From the NCBI GenBank assembly GCA_036006525.1, contig DASYPP010000057.1:45377-109376 (forward strand): 64,000 nt of DNA, given 5' to 3'. Positions 16,926-25,779 of the stretch are shown here, piece by piece. Source of the DNA: DASYPP01 sp036006525 (GTDB lineage Bacteria > Gemmatimonadota > Gemmatimonadetes > Gemmatimonadales > GWC2-71-9). The notes under the pieces were generated by a model. That model worked only from the letters and a program-made list of their open reading frames with translations, did no database searches and was not told where the DNA came from. Made by a program: the position numbers and the translations under genes. Position 1 is the first letter of the stretch. Each line of letters opens with the position of its first letter.

Positions 16926-17006
16926 GGTGCAGGGTGCAGAGTGCAGAGTGCAGGGTTACCGCTCCTGCGTGCGCTCGACCCTGCACCCGGCACCCTGAAC
17001 CCTGCA
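16926..17006. repeat. Heptad-repeat hairpin array E (GGTGCAG type)
   Basis: Begins at the base after the rho TAA. Four heptads GGTGCAG, GGTGCAG, AGTGCAG, AGTGCAG (16926-16953), a roughly 25-bp loop, then CCCTGCA, CCCGGCA, CCCTGAA, CCCTGCA (16979-17006). Folded, 24 of 28 stem positions pair by my count. It ends one base before the ruvX GTG, so the whole intergenic spacer is the array. Confidence 0.92.
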
Positions 17007-17007
17007 C

Positions 17008-17454
17008 GTGTCATCGCAGATCCCCCCTTCCGGTAGAATCTTGGCATTGGACTGGGGCGAGTTGCGCATCGGCCTGGCGTTGAGCGACGAAACCCAGCTC
17101 CTCGCCTCCCCGCTCGGAACTCTGGTTCGCCGCCGCGGTAAGCGCTTCCCCATGCCCCGATTTCTCGAGTTGCTCGCCGCTCACCAGCCGGTCGGCCTGG
17201 TCGTCGGCCTCCCCCTCGCCCTCGATGGCGGCGACAGCGAGAGCACCCGCTCGGCCCGGGAACTTGCCGGTCTGGTCCAGCAGAAGAGCGGCCTTCCCGT
17301 CGAGCTCTGGGACGAGCGGCTCACCACCGCGCTCGCCCTCCGGGCCATCCGGGAACAGGGCGGATCCACCCGGGGGCGTAAGGACGATGTCGATGCACTC
17401 GCCGCCTCCGTACTCCTCCAGCATGTGCTCGACACCCGGCGGAACTCGCTATGA
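17008..17454 (+). CDS. ruvX: Putative pre-16S rRNA nuclease / Holliday junction resolvase-like RuvX (YqgF)
   Basis: 148 residues, GTG start at 17008 next to array E. RNase H-like fold: ILALDWGELRIGLALSD (first catalytic Asp), LVVGLPLALDGG, LPVELWDERLTTALA (Glu) and DDVDALAASVLLQ (last Asp), all in the order expected for YqgF/RuvX. The family trims the 5' end of 16S rRNA and was first proposed as a resolvase. No good Shine-Dalgarno: the preceding bases are repeat sequence. Stop overlaps the mltG start (ATGA). Confidence 0.9.
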   Translation: MSSQIPPSGRILALDWGELRIGLALSDETQLLASPLGTLVRRRGKRFPMPRFLELLAAHQPVGLVVGLPLALDGGDSESTRSARELAGLVQQKSGLPVELWDERLTTALALRAIREQGGSTRGRKDDVDALAASVLLQHVLDTRRNSL

Positions 17455-18461
17455 CCCGGAGCCGCCGATCCGCCCTGCCGCTTCTCCTGCTGCTGCTCGC
17501 CGCGGCGGCCTGGTTCCTGTTCACCTCCATCAACACAGCGCGAAGTGGAGAGACCGAGCGGATCATCATCCTGCCCGGCGCGACGTTCGCCACCGTCACC
17601 GACACCCTGGTCGCCCGCGGCATCGTCACCAGCCGGACGTGGTTCAAAATGCTGGCCCGGCTGCGCGGTCTCGATCGCTCGGTCCAGGCCGGGGCCTACG
17701 ACTTCCATCCCGGGGAAACCACGTGGCGGGTGTTGAGCACCCTCCGCTCCGGCCGCACCCCGGCCCAACGGTTCACCGTCCCCGAGGGACTGAGCGTCCT
17801 GGAGCTGGCCGCACTGGCCCACGAGCGGCTCAAGATCCCGGCCGAATCGGTCCTGGCCGCGGTGCGTGATTCCGTCAGCGCCCGGGAAGAGGTCGCGGCG
17901 CCCACGGCCGAGGGCTTCCTGTTTCCCGAGACCTACCAGGTCCCGATCAACAGTAGCGCGCGGGACCTGGTGCGTATCATGACCCGGGAGTTTGCGGCGG
18001 CATGGAAGCCGGGGTGGGACTACCGGGCCCAGGCGCTGGGCATGAGCCGGCGTGACGTGCTGACCCTGGCGTCGATCGTGGAGGGCGAGGCGCGGGTGGA
18101 CAGCGAGCGGCCGGTGATCGCCGGAGTGTACGTCAATCGCCTGCGCATCGGGATGCCGCTTCAGGCCGACCCGACAGTGCAGTATGCCATTGAATTGAAG
18201 ACCGGGCGCCCCAAGACCCGGCTCTTCGAGAAGGACTATGAGGTTCAGTCGCCTTACAACACGTACCTGCACTCCGGCCTGCCCCCCGGTCCCATCAATT
18301 CTCCGGGTCTGAGGAGCATCGAAGCGGCGCTCAACCCGGCCCAGCTGCCCTTTCTCTATTTTGTAGCCACCCCCGACGGCCATCACATCTTCAGCCGGAC
18401 CTACCAGGAGCATCTCCAGGCGGTTGCCCGTGCCCGGCGCGCGCGGGCTAGAGGCAACTGA
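17451..18461 (+). CDS. mltG: Endolytic peptidoglycan transglycosylase MltG
   Basis: 336 residues with an N-terminal membrane anchor (SALPLLLLLLAAAAWFLFTS), LysM-like segment (IIILPGATFATVTDTLVARGIV) and YceG/MltG catalytic domain. The catalytic Glu is in LASIVEGEAR; other family motifs are QADPTVQYAI, SPYNTYLHSGLPPGPI and LPFLYFVATPDGHHIFS. It cleaves nascent glycan strands to set their length. Coupled to ruvX by ATGA overlap, a common pairing. Its 3' end overlaps that of the convergent thiE by 14 bp. Confidence 0.95.
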   Translation: MTRSRRSALPLLLLLLAAAAWFLFTSINTARSGETERIIILPGATFATVTDTLVARGIVTSRTWFKMLARLRGLDRSVQAGAYDFHPGETTWRVLSTLRSGRTPAQRFTVPEGLSVLELAALAHERLKIPAESVLAAVRDSVSAREEVAAPTAEGFLFPETYQVPINSSARDLVRIMTREFAAAWKPGWDYRAQALGMSRRDVLTLASIVEGEARVDSERPVIAGVYVNRLRIGMPLQADPTVQYAIELKTGRPKTRLFEKDYEVQSPYNTYLHSGLPPGPINSPGLRSIEAALNPAQLPFLYFVATPDGHHIFSRTYQEHLQAVARARRARARGN

Positions 18462-19080
18462 GGAGAGCCGTCCCGTACGCCCGTGCTGCTCCCTCGACGT
18501 CATGAGTGCCCAGGATGCCGGAGACCACGGCCACTCCCTGCGCGCCCGCCCCGAATACAGCCGGAATGTCGGCCGGCCGAACTCCACCGATCGCCACGCA
18601 CACCGTACCGGGTGGCGCCAACCGGATGATCGCCGATAGGCCGTCCGGACCGAGTGCGTCCCCCGCGTCGCCCTTGGTGCTGGTGGTTCGGTAGGGTCCC
18701 ACGCCCCAGTAGTCGGCGAACTCCCCATTCACTGCTTCCGCCGGCGTCCCCACACTCCCGCCCAGTAGAAACCCCGCCGGAACAATCCCTCGCGCCCGCC
18801 GGAGCGGCATGTCATCCGGTCCCAGGTGGGCGCCGTTGGCACCGCCGCTCAGCGCGACATCCAGCCGGTCATTGACGATGACCGGCACCCGAACCACCGC
18901 CATCAGCCGCCGCAGTATGGCCAGCAGCTCGCGCGGGCTCGCGTCCTTGAGCCGAAGTTGGATCGAAGTCACCCCGCCCCGCTCAGCCGCCTGGCACACG
19001 GCCACCGGGTCGCGCCCGCCCAACAGGCGGTCGTCGGTCACCAGCATGAGACTCAGGAGATCGGCTAGATTCGGGATCAT
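18448..19080 (-). CDS. thiE: Thiamine phosphate synthase
   Basis: 210 residues with a TIM-barrel TMP synthase pattern: LMLVTDDRL, VTSIQLRLKD (substrate Arg/Lys), VPVIVNDRLDVAL, GAHLGPDDMPL, DYWGVGPYRTTSTKGDA and VAIGGVRPADIPAVFGAGAQGVAVVSGI. These cover the pyrophosphate and thiazole-binding loops, so it probably joins HMP-PP and thiazole phosphate to make thiamine phosphate; a TenI-like regulator is the alternative because the gene stands alone. No TPP riboswitch pattern is visible upstream. Confidence 0.85.
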   Translation of the reverse strand: MIPNLADLLSLMLVTDDRLLGGRDPVAVCQAAERGGVTSIQLRLKDASPRELLAILRRLMAVVRVPVIVNDRLDVALSGGANGAHLGPDDMPLRRARGIVPAGFLLGGSVGTPAEAVNGEFADYWGVGPYRTTSTKGDAGDALGPDGLSAIIRLAPPGTVCVAIGGVRPADIPAVFGAGAQGVAVVSGILGTHDVEGAARAYGTALLSCL

Positions 19081-19094
19081 TCTGAAGAATAGCG

Positions 19095-19203
19095 TATGGC
19101 TTATTTCCTATGGCGGTTCCGCTCGGTCATTAGGTTCATCGACCTGGCGCAGGGTGCGTCAAGCCAACTGCCATCTGCCATCAGCCATCTGCCATAAGCC
19201 AGA
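19095..19203. repeat. Heptad-repeat array F (TGCCATC type) between divergent genes
   Basis: Left part TATGGCT, TATTTCC, TATGGCG (19095-19115); right part AGCCAAC, TGCCATC, TGCCATC, AGCCATC, TGCCATA, AGCCAGA (19162-19203). The right heptads are the complement of the left ones. Unlike arrays A-E it lies between divergent start codons (thiE and rlmI), ending 5 bp before the rlmI ATG. Confidence 0.8.
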
Positions 19204-19208
19204 TACCA

Positions 19209-20372
19209 ATGCCAGAATCGCTCACCGTCACCGTGTCTGATCGAGGCGCCGCTCGCTGGGTCCGCGGCCACTCCTGGATCTTTCGCAGCGACGTCGTCGA
19301 CCCACCCAGGGCGGCCGGTCTCGCCCGGGTCTCCGATTCACACGGCCGGTTCCTCGGCCAGGCCCTCTGTTCTCCCCGCTCCGAAATCACCCTGCGCCTG
19401 TTGGAACGGAGCGAGCGGCCCATCGACGCCGGCTGGTGGCGGGAGAAGATCCATGAGGCCGCCGGGCGGCGCACCGGCATCGACGCCACGGCGTGGCGGG
19501 TAATTCACGGCGAGGGCGACGCGATGCCTTCGCTCATCGTGGATCGCTATGATCGCTGGCTGGTCGCGCAGATGCTTTCTGCCGGCCTCGACCTGTTTCA
19601 GGACGACATAGTTGCCGCGCTGATTGCCGAGCTAGCGCCCGAGGGCATCCTGCTCCGGAACGATGTCGCGGTGCGCCGGCTGGAAGCTGTCCCCGAAGAA
19701 GTGCGGCTGGTCTTTGGCCAGGTTCCCCAGGAGATCGAAATCCGCGAAGGCTCCATCCGGTACCTGGCCAGTCCGTGGACGGGGCAGAAGACCGGCGCTT
19801 TCCTCGACCAGAGGCCTAACCGGGTTCTCGCGGCGACGCTGGTTCCTGCCGGGGGAGAAGCGCTCGATTGTTTCGCCTATCATGGATCGTTCGCCCTCCA
19901 CCTCGCCGCCCGGGCCGGCAGGGTGATCGCCCAGGATAGCAGCGCCGACGCGTTGGTGCGCGGCGCCGCGAACGCCCGCCTCAACGGCTTCGCCAACATC
20001 GAGTGGCTGGAGGGCGACGCCTTCCAGGTCCTCCGCGACTTCGAGCATCGCCGCCATCGCTTCGATACCGTGGTGCTGGATCCGCCGGCCTTTGCCAAGT
20101 CCCGGGCCAGCGTGCCCGAGGCCCTGCGCGGTTACAAGGAGATCAACCTTCGCGCGCTCCGGCTGCTGAAACCGGGGGGCCACCTGCTGACCGCCTCTTG
20201 TTCCTTTCACGTGCGTCGCCCCGAGTTCCTCAAGGTCATAGCCGAAGCGGCGGCGGACAGCGGGCGCCGTACCCGGCTGGTCGAGTTGATCGGCCAGGGA
20301 GTGGATCACCCTGAAATCCTCACCATTCCGGAGACCGGGTACCTCAAGGGCGCCGTCCTCCAGGCCCTCTAG
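19209..20372 (+). CDS. rlmI: RlmI-like class I rRNA large-subunit methyltransferase (PUA + SAM domain)
   Basis: 387 residues. N-terminal PUA domain (LTVTVSDRGAARWVRGHSWIF), a central EEHEH-like domain with VDRYDRWLVAQML, then a Rossmann methyltransferase domain: SAM motif LDCFAYHGSFALHLA, VIAQDSSADALVRG, and catalytic DPPAFAKSR. Family enzymes make 5-methylcytosine in 23S rRNA. Length and domain order are full. A sister family member, RlmK-like, cannot be excluded, so the symbol is by similarity. Confidence 0.85.
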   Translation: MPESLTVTVSDRGAARWVRGHSWIFRSDVVDPPRAAGLARVSDSHGRFLGQALCSPRSEITLRLLERSERPIDAGWWREKIHEAAGRRTGIDATAWRVIHGEGDAMPSLIVDRYDRWLVAQMLSAGLDLFQDDIVAALIAELAPEGILLRNDVAVRRLEAVPEEVRLVFGQVPQEIEIREGSIRYLASPWTGQKTGAFLDQRPNRVLAATLVPAGGEALDCFAYHGSFALHLAARAGRVIAQDSSADALVRGAANARLNGFANIEWLEGDAFQVLRDFEHRRHRFDTVVLDPPAFAKSRASVPEALRGYKEINLRALRLLKPGGHLLTASCSFHVRRPEFLKVIAEAAADSGRRTRLVELIGQGVDHPEILTIPETGYLKGAVLQAL

Positions 20373-20423
20373 CCCCGGGTTCACGATTGACACTCGGAAT
20401 CGGTATAGTGAGGTTTTAGCAGT

Positions 20424-21302
20424 GTGAATAGCCCTCCCTCGATCGGAACCGACCGCAACGACGCCATTCGGCGCGTCCTCCAGGGCCTGCTTGTCGCCAA
20501 CATCGCAGTCGTGCTGGTGAAACTGGTCGTGAGCTGGAGCACCGGATCGCTGGCCGTGCTGGGTGATGCTATTCACTCTTCAGTGGACGCGCTGAACAAC
20601 GTGCTCGGCCTGGCCGTCATGCGGGTGGCCGCGAAGGGTCCTGACGACGAACACCCCTACGGCCACGCCAAGTTCGAATCGCTGGGAGCGCTGGTGGTGG
20701 TGGTGTTCCTATCGGTCACCATTTTTGAGCTCATGAAGGGGGCTATCGGCCGGCTGGCTCGGCCGGCCCAGCCGCTGCTGGTGGATAGCACCCAGGCCGG
20801 CCTGCTGGTCCTCACCCTGGTGATCAACATCTGGGTCTCCTGGTACGAAACCCGGGCCGGCCGGCGGCTCAAGAGCGACCTGCTCCTGGCTGACGCGGCC
20901 CACACCCGGGTGGATGTCTTCATCACCACGGCAGTCATCGCCGGGTTGGTGCTCTCGAAGCTGGGGCACGCCTGGGCCGACTCGGTGCTCGCGCTCGTTG
21001 TGTCGCTCTTGATTGCCCGGGTCGGATTCCAGATCTTCCGGCGCTCCATGCCCACGTTGGTCGATGAGCGTGCCCTCGAAGGAGGCACCATTCAGCAGGT
21101 GGCGGAAGGAGTGCCCGGCGTCATGAGCGCCTATGCGATCCGCTCCCGCACGGCCGCCGATGTTCGCTTCGCCGAGCTCACCATCGCGGTGGACGGGCGG
21201 GAGAACGTCGCCGCCGCCCACCGGATCGCCGATCAGGTGGAACAGCGGCTGCGGGACAACCTCGAGGTCCAGGAAATCGTGGTCCACGTCGAGCCATGCT
21301 GA
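20424..21302 (+). CDS. Cation diffusion facilitator family transporter
   Basis: 292 residues, GTG start at 20424. Six membrane helices; helix 2 and 5 metal-site residues in GDAIHSSVDALNNVLG (a HxxxD-type site) and ADAAHTRVDVFIT (HxxxD), with the ferrous/zinc-type loop DDEHPYGHAKFESLGAL between. The C-terminal cytoplasmic domain ends QEIVVHVEPC. Exports divalent cations such as Zn2+ or Fe2+ in exchange for protons. Overlaps the next gene by 7 bp. Confidence 0.92.
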   Translation: MNSPPSIGTDRNDAIRRVLQGLLVANIAVVLVKLVVSWSTGSLAVLGDAIHSSVDALNNVLGLAVMRVAAKGPDDEHPYGHAKFESLGALVVVVFLSVTIFELMKGAIGRLARPAQPLLVDSTQAGLLVLTLVINIWVSWYETRAGRRLKSDLLLADAAHTRVDVFITTAVIAGLVLSKLGHAWADSVLALVVSLLIARVGFQIFRRSMPTLVDERALEGGTIQQVAEGVPGVMSAYAIRSRTAADVRFAELTIAVDGRENVAAAHRIADQVEQRLRDNLEVQEIVVHVEPC

Positions 21303-22174
21303 CTCTCGATCAGGTCCTCCAGCAGCGCCGGCGCCGGTCGCCGCCCTCGCTCAAGCAGCAGTACCAGGAGTACGTGCTGCAGCGCATCGAGGGCTTCAAG
21401 AATTCCATCCCCCGCGACGACCTGCTCAAGCTGGGCGACGAAGCCGTGGCCGAGCTGCACGCCGCCACCGAGGGCCAATTCCTGCTCACTGAAGTCTTGA
21501 TGCTGGACTGCGTGGACCGGCTCATCATCCGGCGGCTCGCGATCAAGTCCTATCGCCGCTGGCGGGAACAGTTCCTCCGGCTCCGCAAGGCGCAGCGTGA
21601 GCCCAACCACTGGGGCCTCGATCCCGGCCACATCATCGAGGCGCTGCTGCCCCGGATTGAGCCCGGCGACCACGTGCTGGTACTGGGCGGGGGCGCCGAG
21701 GGCACTGCCTACCTCATGGCCGCGCACGACGCCGTGGTGACCTTCATCGCCGGGGACTTGGGCGCGGTGGAACGGGTGGAGTCCCGGATGGCCTCGGAGG
21801 GGTTGGGGTCGCAATTCCTGGCCTGGGTCGCCCAGTTGGGGCACTGGTTTCCCGAACTGGAGGCACCACTCTGTATTGCGGTCATCGATGCCGGCGTTCT
21901 CGTCGACCTCGATCCGCCCGATCGCGAACGGCTGACCAATGCCCTGCAGGATCAGACCGAGCCGGGCGGCATCCACCTGGTTCTCCCGGGCCATCCCGCG
22001 CTAGCACCGGAGGCAGTGCTCCCGTTCTACCCCGAGTGGGAACGCGAAGCATTACCGCAGCCGAAGCGGCGATCTCGGAGGTCGCCGGGCATTGCCCTCA
22101 TTAAGCCTTTGTGTCAATTGGACACTCAACAGAACGTGTCGGAAGCACATCCGCGTCGAACTTCACGCTCATAA
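21296..22174 (+). CDS. Methyltransferase-like protein of unknown specificity
   Basis: 292 residues, coupled to the transporter by a 7-bp overlap. N-terminal 110 residues are helical and charged (QYQEYVLQRIEGFKNSIPRDDLLKLGDEA). Residues about 120-220 look like a Rossmann SAM-binding fold: DHVLVLGGGAEGTAYLMA as motif I, VVTFIAGDLGAVERVESR as the acidic-loop strand, and APLCIAVIDAGVLVDLDPPDR. The basic C-terminus (PKRRSRRSPG) could bind nucleic acid. I do not recognise the family; methyltransferase is an inference from the glycine motif. Confidence 0.6.
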   Translation: MLTLDQVLQQRRRRSPPSLKQQYQEYVLQRIEGFKNSIPRDDLLKLGDEAVAELHAATEGQFLLTEVLMLDCVDRLIIRRLAIKSYRRWREQFLRLRKAQREPNHWGLDPGHIIEALLPRIEPGDHVLVLGGGAEGTAYLMAAHDAVVTFIAGDLGAVERVESRMASEGLGSQFLAWVAQLGHWFPELEAPLCIAVIDAGVLVDLDPPDRERLTNALQDQTEPGGIHLVLPGHPALAPEAVLPFYPEWEREALPQPKRRSRRSPGIALIKPLCQLDTQQNVSEAHPRRTSRS

Positions 22175-22264
22175 GACATTTTTTTAGAATGACTTAGCAA
22201 GGTGTAACTATTGGCACGGCCAGTGCTTTCCTATCACATGGGTACAGTCCATTGGGGGAAAGAC

Positions 22265-22432
22265 ATGACCAGTCTGCCACGCATTACACCGGATGAGCCG
22301 GTTGGAATCGTGATCCGAAGCGGGCACCAGGTTCAGAAGCCCACCGTAATCTGGGCCTACGTCTGGGCCGCGGACGATGACGAAGCGCAGGACCACTGGC
22401 ACAACCATGTTCCCGCGGAACGCGCCGCGTGA
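22265..22432 (+). CDS. Hypothetical protein (55 aa)
   Basis: ATG at 22265 with GGGGGAAAG just upstream. The 55-residue product (starting MTSLPRITPDEPVGIVIRSG) is acidic with two Trp and a His-rich end (DEAQDHWHNHVP). Strand-like IVIRSGHQVQKPTVIWAYVWA. No family recognised. A hairpin and a strong terminator follow, so it is probably a real, separately ended transcript. Confidence 0.55.
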   Translation: MTSLPRITPDEPVGIVIRSGHQVQKPTVIWAYVWAADDDEAQDHWHNHVPAERAA

Positions 22433-22438
22433 TTGGTA

Positions 22439-22460
22439 GGACGGGCCTCAGTGCCCGTCC
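22439..22460 (+). other. GC-rich hairpin
   Basis: GGACGGGC (22439-22446) pairs with GCCCGTCC (22453-22460) across a 6-base loop, just after the 55-residue gene. No U tract follows; it may be part of a two-hairpin terminator region. Confidence 0.5.
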
Positions 22461-22487
22461 CTGCTGAGTGCAGTCCCTCGACGAAGT

Positions 22488-22515
22488 GGCGGGCCTCCCG
22501 GCCCGCCCTTTTTAT
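22488..22515 (+). terminator. Rho-independent terminator
   Basis: 8-bp stem GGCGGGCC/GGCCCGCC with loop TCCC followed by CTTTTTATT. Ends the 55-residue gene transcript before tdh. Confidence 0.88.
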
Positions 22516-22565
22516 TCGTATCATTCCAAACTCACATCGTATATCTCACCTGCAATCGGGACTTA

Positions 22566-23609
22566 ATGCGAGCCCTGGTGAAGCAATCAGCCGGACCGGG
22601 AATGGTGGTGAAGGACGTGCCGGTTCCCGCCTGCGGCCCCAACGATGTGCTGATCAAGGTCCACTTCGCCGGCGTCTGCGGCACCGACCTCCACATCTGG
22701 GAATGGGATGCCTGGGCCAGCGGGAGGCTCAAGCCGCCGCTGGTGATCGGCCACGAGTTCGCCGGGGAAATCGTCAAGTTGGGACCCGACGCCGCAGCGG
22801 CCGGACTGCTCTCCATCGGCGATCGGGTTACCGCGGAAGGCCACATCGTCTGCGGCCACTGCCTCCCCTGCCGCACCGGAGACTTCCACGTCTGTCGCCG
22901 GACCTCGATCATCGGAGTCGACCGCGACGGCGCTTTCGCCGAATTCATCGCCATGCCGGCCTCCAACGTGATGCGGCTGGACGGAATTTCAACCGAGACC
23001 GGCGCCATCATGGATCCGATCGGCAACGCGGTGCACACGGTCCTCGAGGGCCAGGTCGTGGCCGGCGCCGCGGTCCTGGTGGTGGGCTCGGGACCCATCG
23101 GTTGCTTCGCGGTCGGCATCGCGCGGGCCGCCGGAGCTTCGCTCGTCGTCGCCAGCGATCTCAATCCCACCCGGCGGGCCATCGCTGAACGGATGGGCGC
23201 GCACGTCGTGCTCGACCCCACCCGGGACGACGTGCCCAAACGGCTGCGCGAACTCACCGGTGGAGACGGCATCGACCTGGTGTGCGAGATGAGCGGACAT
23301 CCCAGCGGCCACGCCCAGGCATTCCAGGCGGCCCGGCCCGGCGGTCGCGTCAACATGCTGGGGACTCCGAGCCGCACCACCGAAGTGGATTTTGCGCGGG
23401 ACGTGATTTTCAAGGGGTTGACGATTTACGGCGTGACCGGCCGAAGGATGTACCAGACCTGGCAGGTAATGAGCCGGTTCCTCCGCGCTGGCCAGTTCGA
23501 TCCCACCCCGGTCGTCACCCATCGGTTTCCCCTGGAGCGCATCGCGGACGCGATCGGCGTGATCAAGGATGGTTCCGCCGGTAAAGTCATCCTGGAGATT
23601 GGCGCATGA
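22566..23609 (+). CDS. tdh: L-threonine 3-dehydrogenase
   Basis: 347-residue zinc-dependent medium-chain dehydrogenase. Catalytic zinc motifs FAGVCGTDLHIWEWDAW and VIGHEFAGEI, structural zinc cysteines CGHCLPCRTGDFHVC, Rossmann motif VLVVGSGPIGCFAVG, and the threonine-dehydrogenase-type end VTHRFPLERIADAI. Oxidises threonine to 2-amino-3-ketobutyrate with NAD+. The downstream kbl overlaps by 4 bp, the expected two-step threonine-to-glycine pathway, which strongly supports the call. Confidence 0.95.
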   Translation: MRALVKQSAGPGMVVKDVPVPACGPNDVLIKVHFAGVCGTDLHIWEWDAWASGRLKPPLVIGHEFAGEIVKLGPDAAAAGLLSIGDRVTAEGHIVCGHCLPCRTGDFHVCRRTSIIGVDRDGAFAEFIAMPASNVMRLDGISTETGAIMDPIGNAVHTVLEGQVVAGAAVLVVGSGPIGCFAVGIARAAGASLVVASDLNPTRRAIAERMGAHVVLDPTRDDVPKRLRELTGGDGIDLVCEMSGHPSGHAQAFQAARPGGRVNMLGTPSRTTEVDFARDVIFKGLTIYGVTGRRMYQTWQVMSRFLRAGQFDPTPVVTHRFPLERIADAIGVIKDGSAGKVILEIGA

Positions 23610-24820
23610 GTTCGACCCTGGAGACCGGCCTGCTGGACACTCGCCTGGCCGCCGAGCTGGAGCAGTTCAAGCGCGACCGGATTTACAAGACCTTCAACTA
23701 CCTCGAAGGTCCCCAGGGACCCCGGGTCAGGATGGAGGGGCGCGGAGAGGTCATCGTGCTGTCGTCGAACAACTACCTGGGGCTCAGCAACCATCCCGCG
23801 GTGGTCGAAGCCGGGATCCAGGGCCTCCGGAAGTATGGGGCCGGCACCGCGTCGGTGCGATTCATCTGCGGCACGTTCAGCGTCCATCGCGAGCTGGAGG
23901 CGGCCTGCGCCCGGCTGGTGGGAACCCCTGCGTCACTCAGTTTCGTCAGCTGCTGGAATGCCAACGAAGCCGTTCCCGCCACCCTGCTTACCGAGGCCGA
24001 CCTGGTCCTGAGTGATCAGCTGAACCACGCCTCGATCATCGATGCCGTCCGGCTGGCCAAGGCCATCACCCGATGTCAGACCGGCGTCTACCAGCACGCC
24101 AATCTCGATGACCTTCGCGCCAAGCTGGCCGCCGCGACCGATCGCAAGGTCAAGCTGGTAATCACCGATGGAGTCTTCTCGATGGAAGGCTCGATTGCCC
24201 CGCTGCCCGACCTGCTGGCGCTCTGCCGGGAATACAATGCGGTGCTCATGGTGGATGACTCTCATGCGACCGGCGTCCTGGGCGCGAAGGGACGCGGCAC
24301 CGCCGAGCATTACGGCATGCTGGGAGAGATCGACATCATCACATCGACCTTGGGCAAGGCCCTGGGGGGAGCCGCCGGCGGATTCGTCGCGGCTTCAGCC
24401 CCGGTCTGCGACTACCTCACTCAGCGGGCCCGCCCCCAGCTCTTCTCCAACGCGCTGCCTCCCACGGTCACTGCCAGCTCCCTCGCCAGCATCGAGCACC
24501 TCGAAGCGCATCCGGAGCTGGTGACCCAGCTCCGTGAGAAGGCGAGTTACTTCCGGGATCAGCTCCTCGGGCTTGGTTTCAAGCCGCTTCCCGGAGAGAC
24601 GCCGATCATTCCGGTCATCCTCGGCGAAACCTCCAAGGCGATCGAGATGAGCAACCTGCTCCTCGAACAGGGAGTCTTCGTGACCGGGTTCGGGTATCCG
24701 GTGGTGCCCCAAGGCCAAGCGCGAATCCGCTGTCAGATCTCTGCGGCTCACACCAGGGATGACCTGGACTTTGTGTTGGGCGCCATGAAGAAAGTGGGAA
24801 TCCAACTCGGTTTGATCTAG
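23606..24820 (+). CDS. kbl: Glycine C-acetyltransferase (2-amino-3-ketobutyrate CoA ligase)
   Basis: 404-residue PLP enzyme of the alpha-oxoamine synthase family. Motifs: NNYLGLSNHPAVVEAG, GTASVRFICGTFSVHRELE, PLP-contact DDSHATGVLGAKGRGT, and the Schiff-base lysine in TSTLGKALGGAAGGF. Converts 2-amino-3-ketobutyrate and CoA to glycine and acetyl-CoA. Full length, ATGA-coupled to tdh. About 295 bp without a recognisable gene or terminator follow. Confidence 0.95.
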   Translation: MSSTLETGLLDTRLAAELEQFKRDRIYKTFNYLEGPQGPRVRMEGRGEVIVLSSNNYLGLSNHPAVVEAGIQGLRKYGAGTASVRFICGTFSVHRELEAACARLVGTPASLSFVSCWNANEAVPATLLTEADLVLSDQLNHASIIDAVRLAKAITRCQTGVYQHANLDDLRAKLAAATDRKVKLVITDGVFSMEGSIAPLPDLLALCREYNAVLMVDDSHATGVLGAKGRGTAEHYGMLGEIDIITSTLGKALGGAAGGFVAASAPVCDYLTQRARPQLFSNALPPTVTASSLASIEHLEAHPELVTQLREKASYFRDQLLGLGFKPLPGETPIIPVILGETSKAIEMSNLLLEQGVFVTGFGYPVVPQGQARIRCQISAAHTRDDLDFVLGAMKKVGIQLGLI

Positions 24821-25116
24821 CTTTTTGCAAACTCTTTGCTGCAAATGCCTTACAGACGGGCGGCTGGGGACCCCGCTCCGGGTGGCTGGACCGGCCCTTA
24901 ATGCGATGCCGCTCGGCGGCCCGGAAGGGCGTAACTTCAAGTAGTTTCGCAGATGGGAGCGGCAAACCAAGCAGTGAGAACAGCCTAGACAAACCTCACC
25001 TCTCGCGTTTTTCCTCCGTGGCTCCTATTTTGTAGGACCGAAGACCCAACTCTCGTCCCTGAAGCTCCCATTTCAGTTTCAAAGTGATACGTCGAACCAC
25101 CCTGGAGGTCGGTCCC

Positions 25117-25779
25117 ATGAAGCTCCTCACCCGTCTGATGACGGCGGCCGCGCTGATCATGTTCTGCGCGTCTTCCCCTTTGACCGCGCAGGCCGGTCGT
25201 AGTCCCTTCAGCTGGTATGTCGGGGCGAACGGCGGCGTGCTGATCTTCGAGACTCCCAGGCAGAAGCGCGGCGGGATGCCGACCGCGGGCGCCAATATGA
25301 TGATTACCGCCAAGCGCACCGCGCTCCTGCTCTCGGTCGAAGAAGGATTCGGCAGTAACGAGCAGACCAGCTATGTGGATGCCACGGCGCCCGGGGGTTC
25401 CCGGAATGTCACCTTCAACGACATCCGCAAGTACTCGATGGCGCTCATGGCGTTCCCGCTTCGGGGCCACGCCCAGCCCTTCATCGGGGTTGGCGTCGGG
25501 TTGATGCATCTCCACAACCCGCAGCCGTTGAACACCCTGACTCCGGCGGAGCGCTCCCGCGCCGACTCCATCGTGACGGCGCTCGGAAGCGGCGGGTACG
25601 GCACCTTCATCGCCGGCCTCCAGCTGCAGGTGAGTGGCGTCGCGGTGTACGGCATGTACCAGTTCACTACCGGCCCTGACAAAGGCAAACTGCTCATCGG
25701 GCCGACCCATACCCTCACCGCCGGTCTCCGCTTCAGCATTGGCGGCGCCAAGGAAGGCATCACCGGCGGCGGATACTAG
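25117..25779 (+). CDS. Exported outer-membrane-like protein
   Basis: 220 residues from ATG 25117 (GGAGG at 25104-25108). Signal peptide MKLLTRLMTAAALIMFCASSPLTAQA, then short beta segments (SPFSWYVGANGGVLIF, RTALLLSVEEGFG, PFIGVGVGLMHLHN, GTFIAGLQLQVSGVAVYGMYQF, HTLTAGLRFSIGGAKEG) typical of an eight-strand barrel. Function unknown. A perfect 13-bp-stem hairpin flanked by heptad repeats separates it from the convergent glycosylase gene. Confidence 0.75.
   Translation: MKLLTRLMTAAALIMFCASSPLTAQAGRSPFSWYVGANGGVLIFETPRQKRGGMPTAGANMMITAKRTALLLSVEEGFGSNEQTSYVDATAPGGSRNVTFNDIRKYSMALMAFPLRGHAQPFIGVGVGLMHLHNPQPLNTLTPAERSRADSIVTALGSGGYGTFIAGLQLQVSGVAVYGMYQFTTGPDKGKLLIGPTHTLTAGLRFSIGGAKEGITGGGY

Noticed and set aside
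19081..19208. TPP riboswitch before thiE
   Set aside because: No CUGAGA/thi-box pattern seen on the minus strand; the region is mostly heptad array.
20385..20410. TTGACA and TATAGT before the CDF transporter
   Set aside because: Only 11 bp apart, too close for a sigma70 -35/-10 pair.
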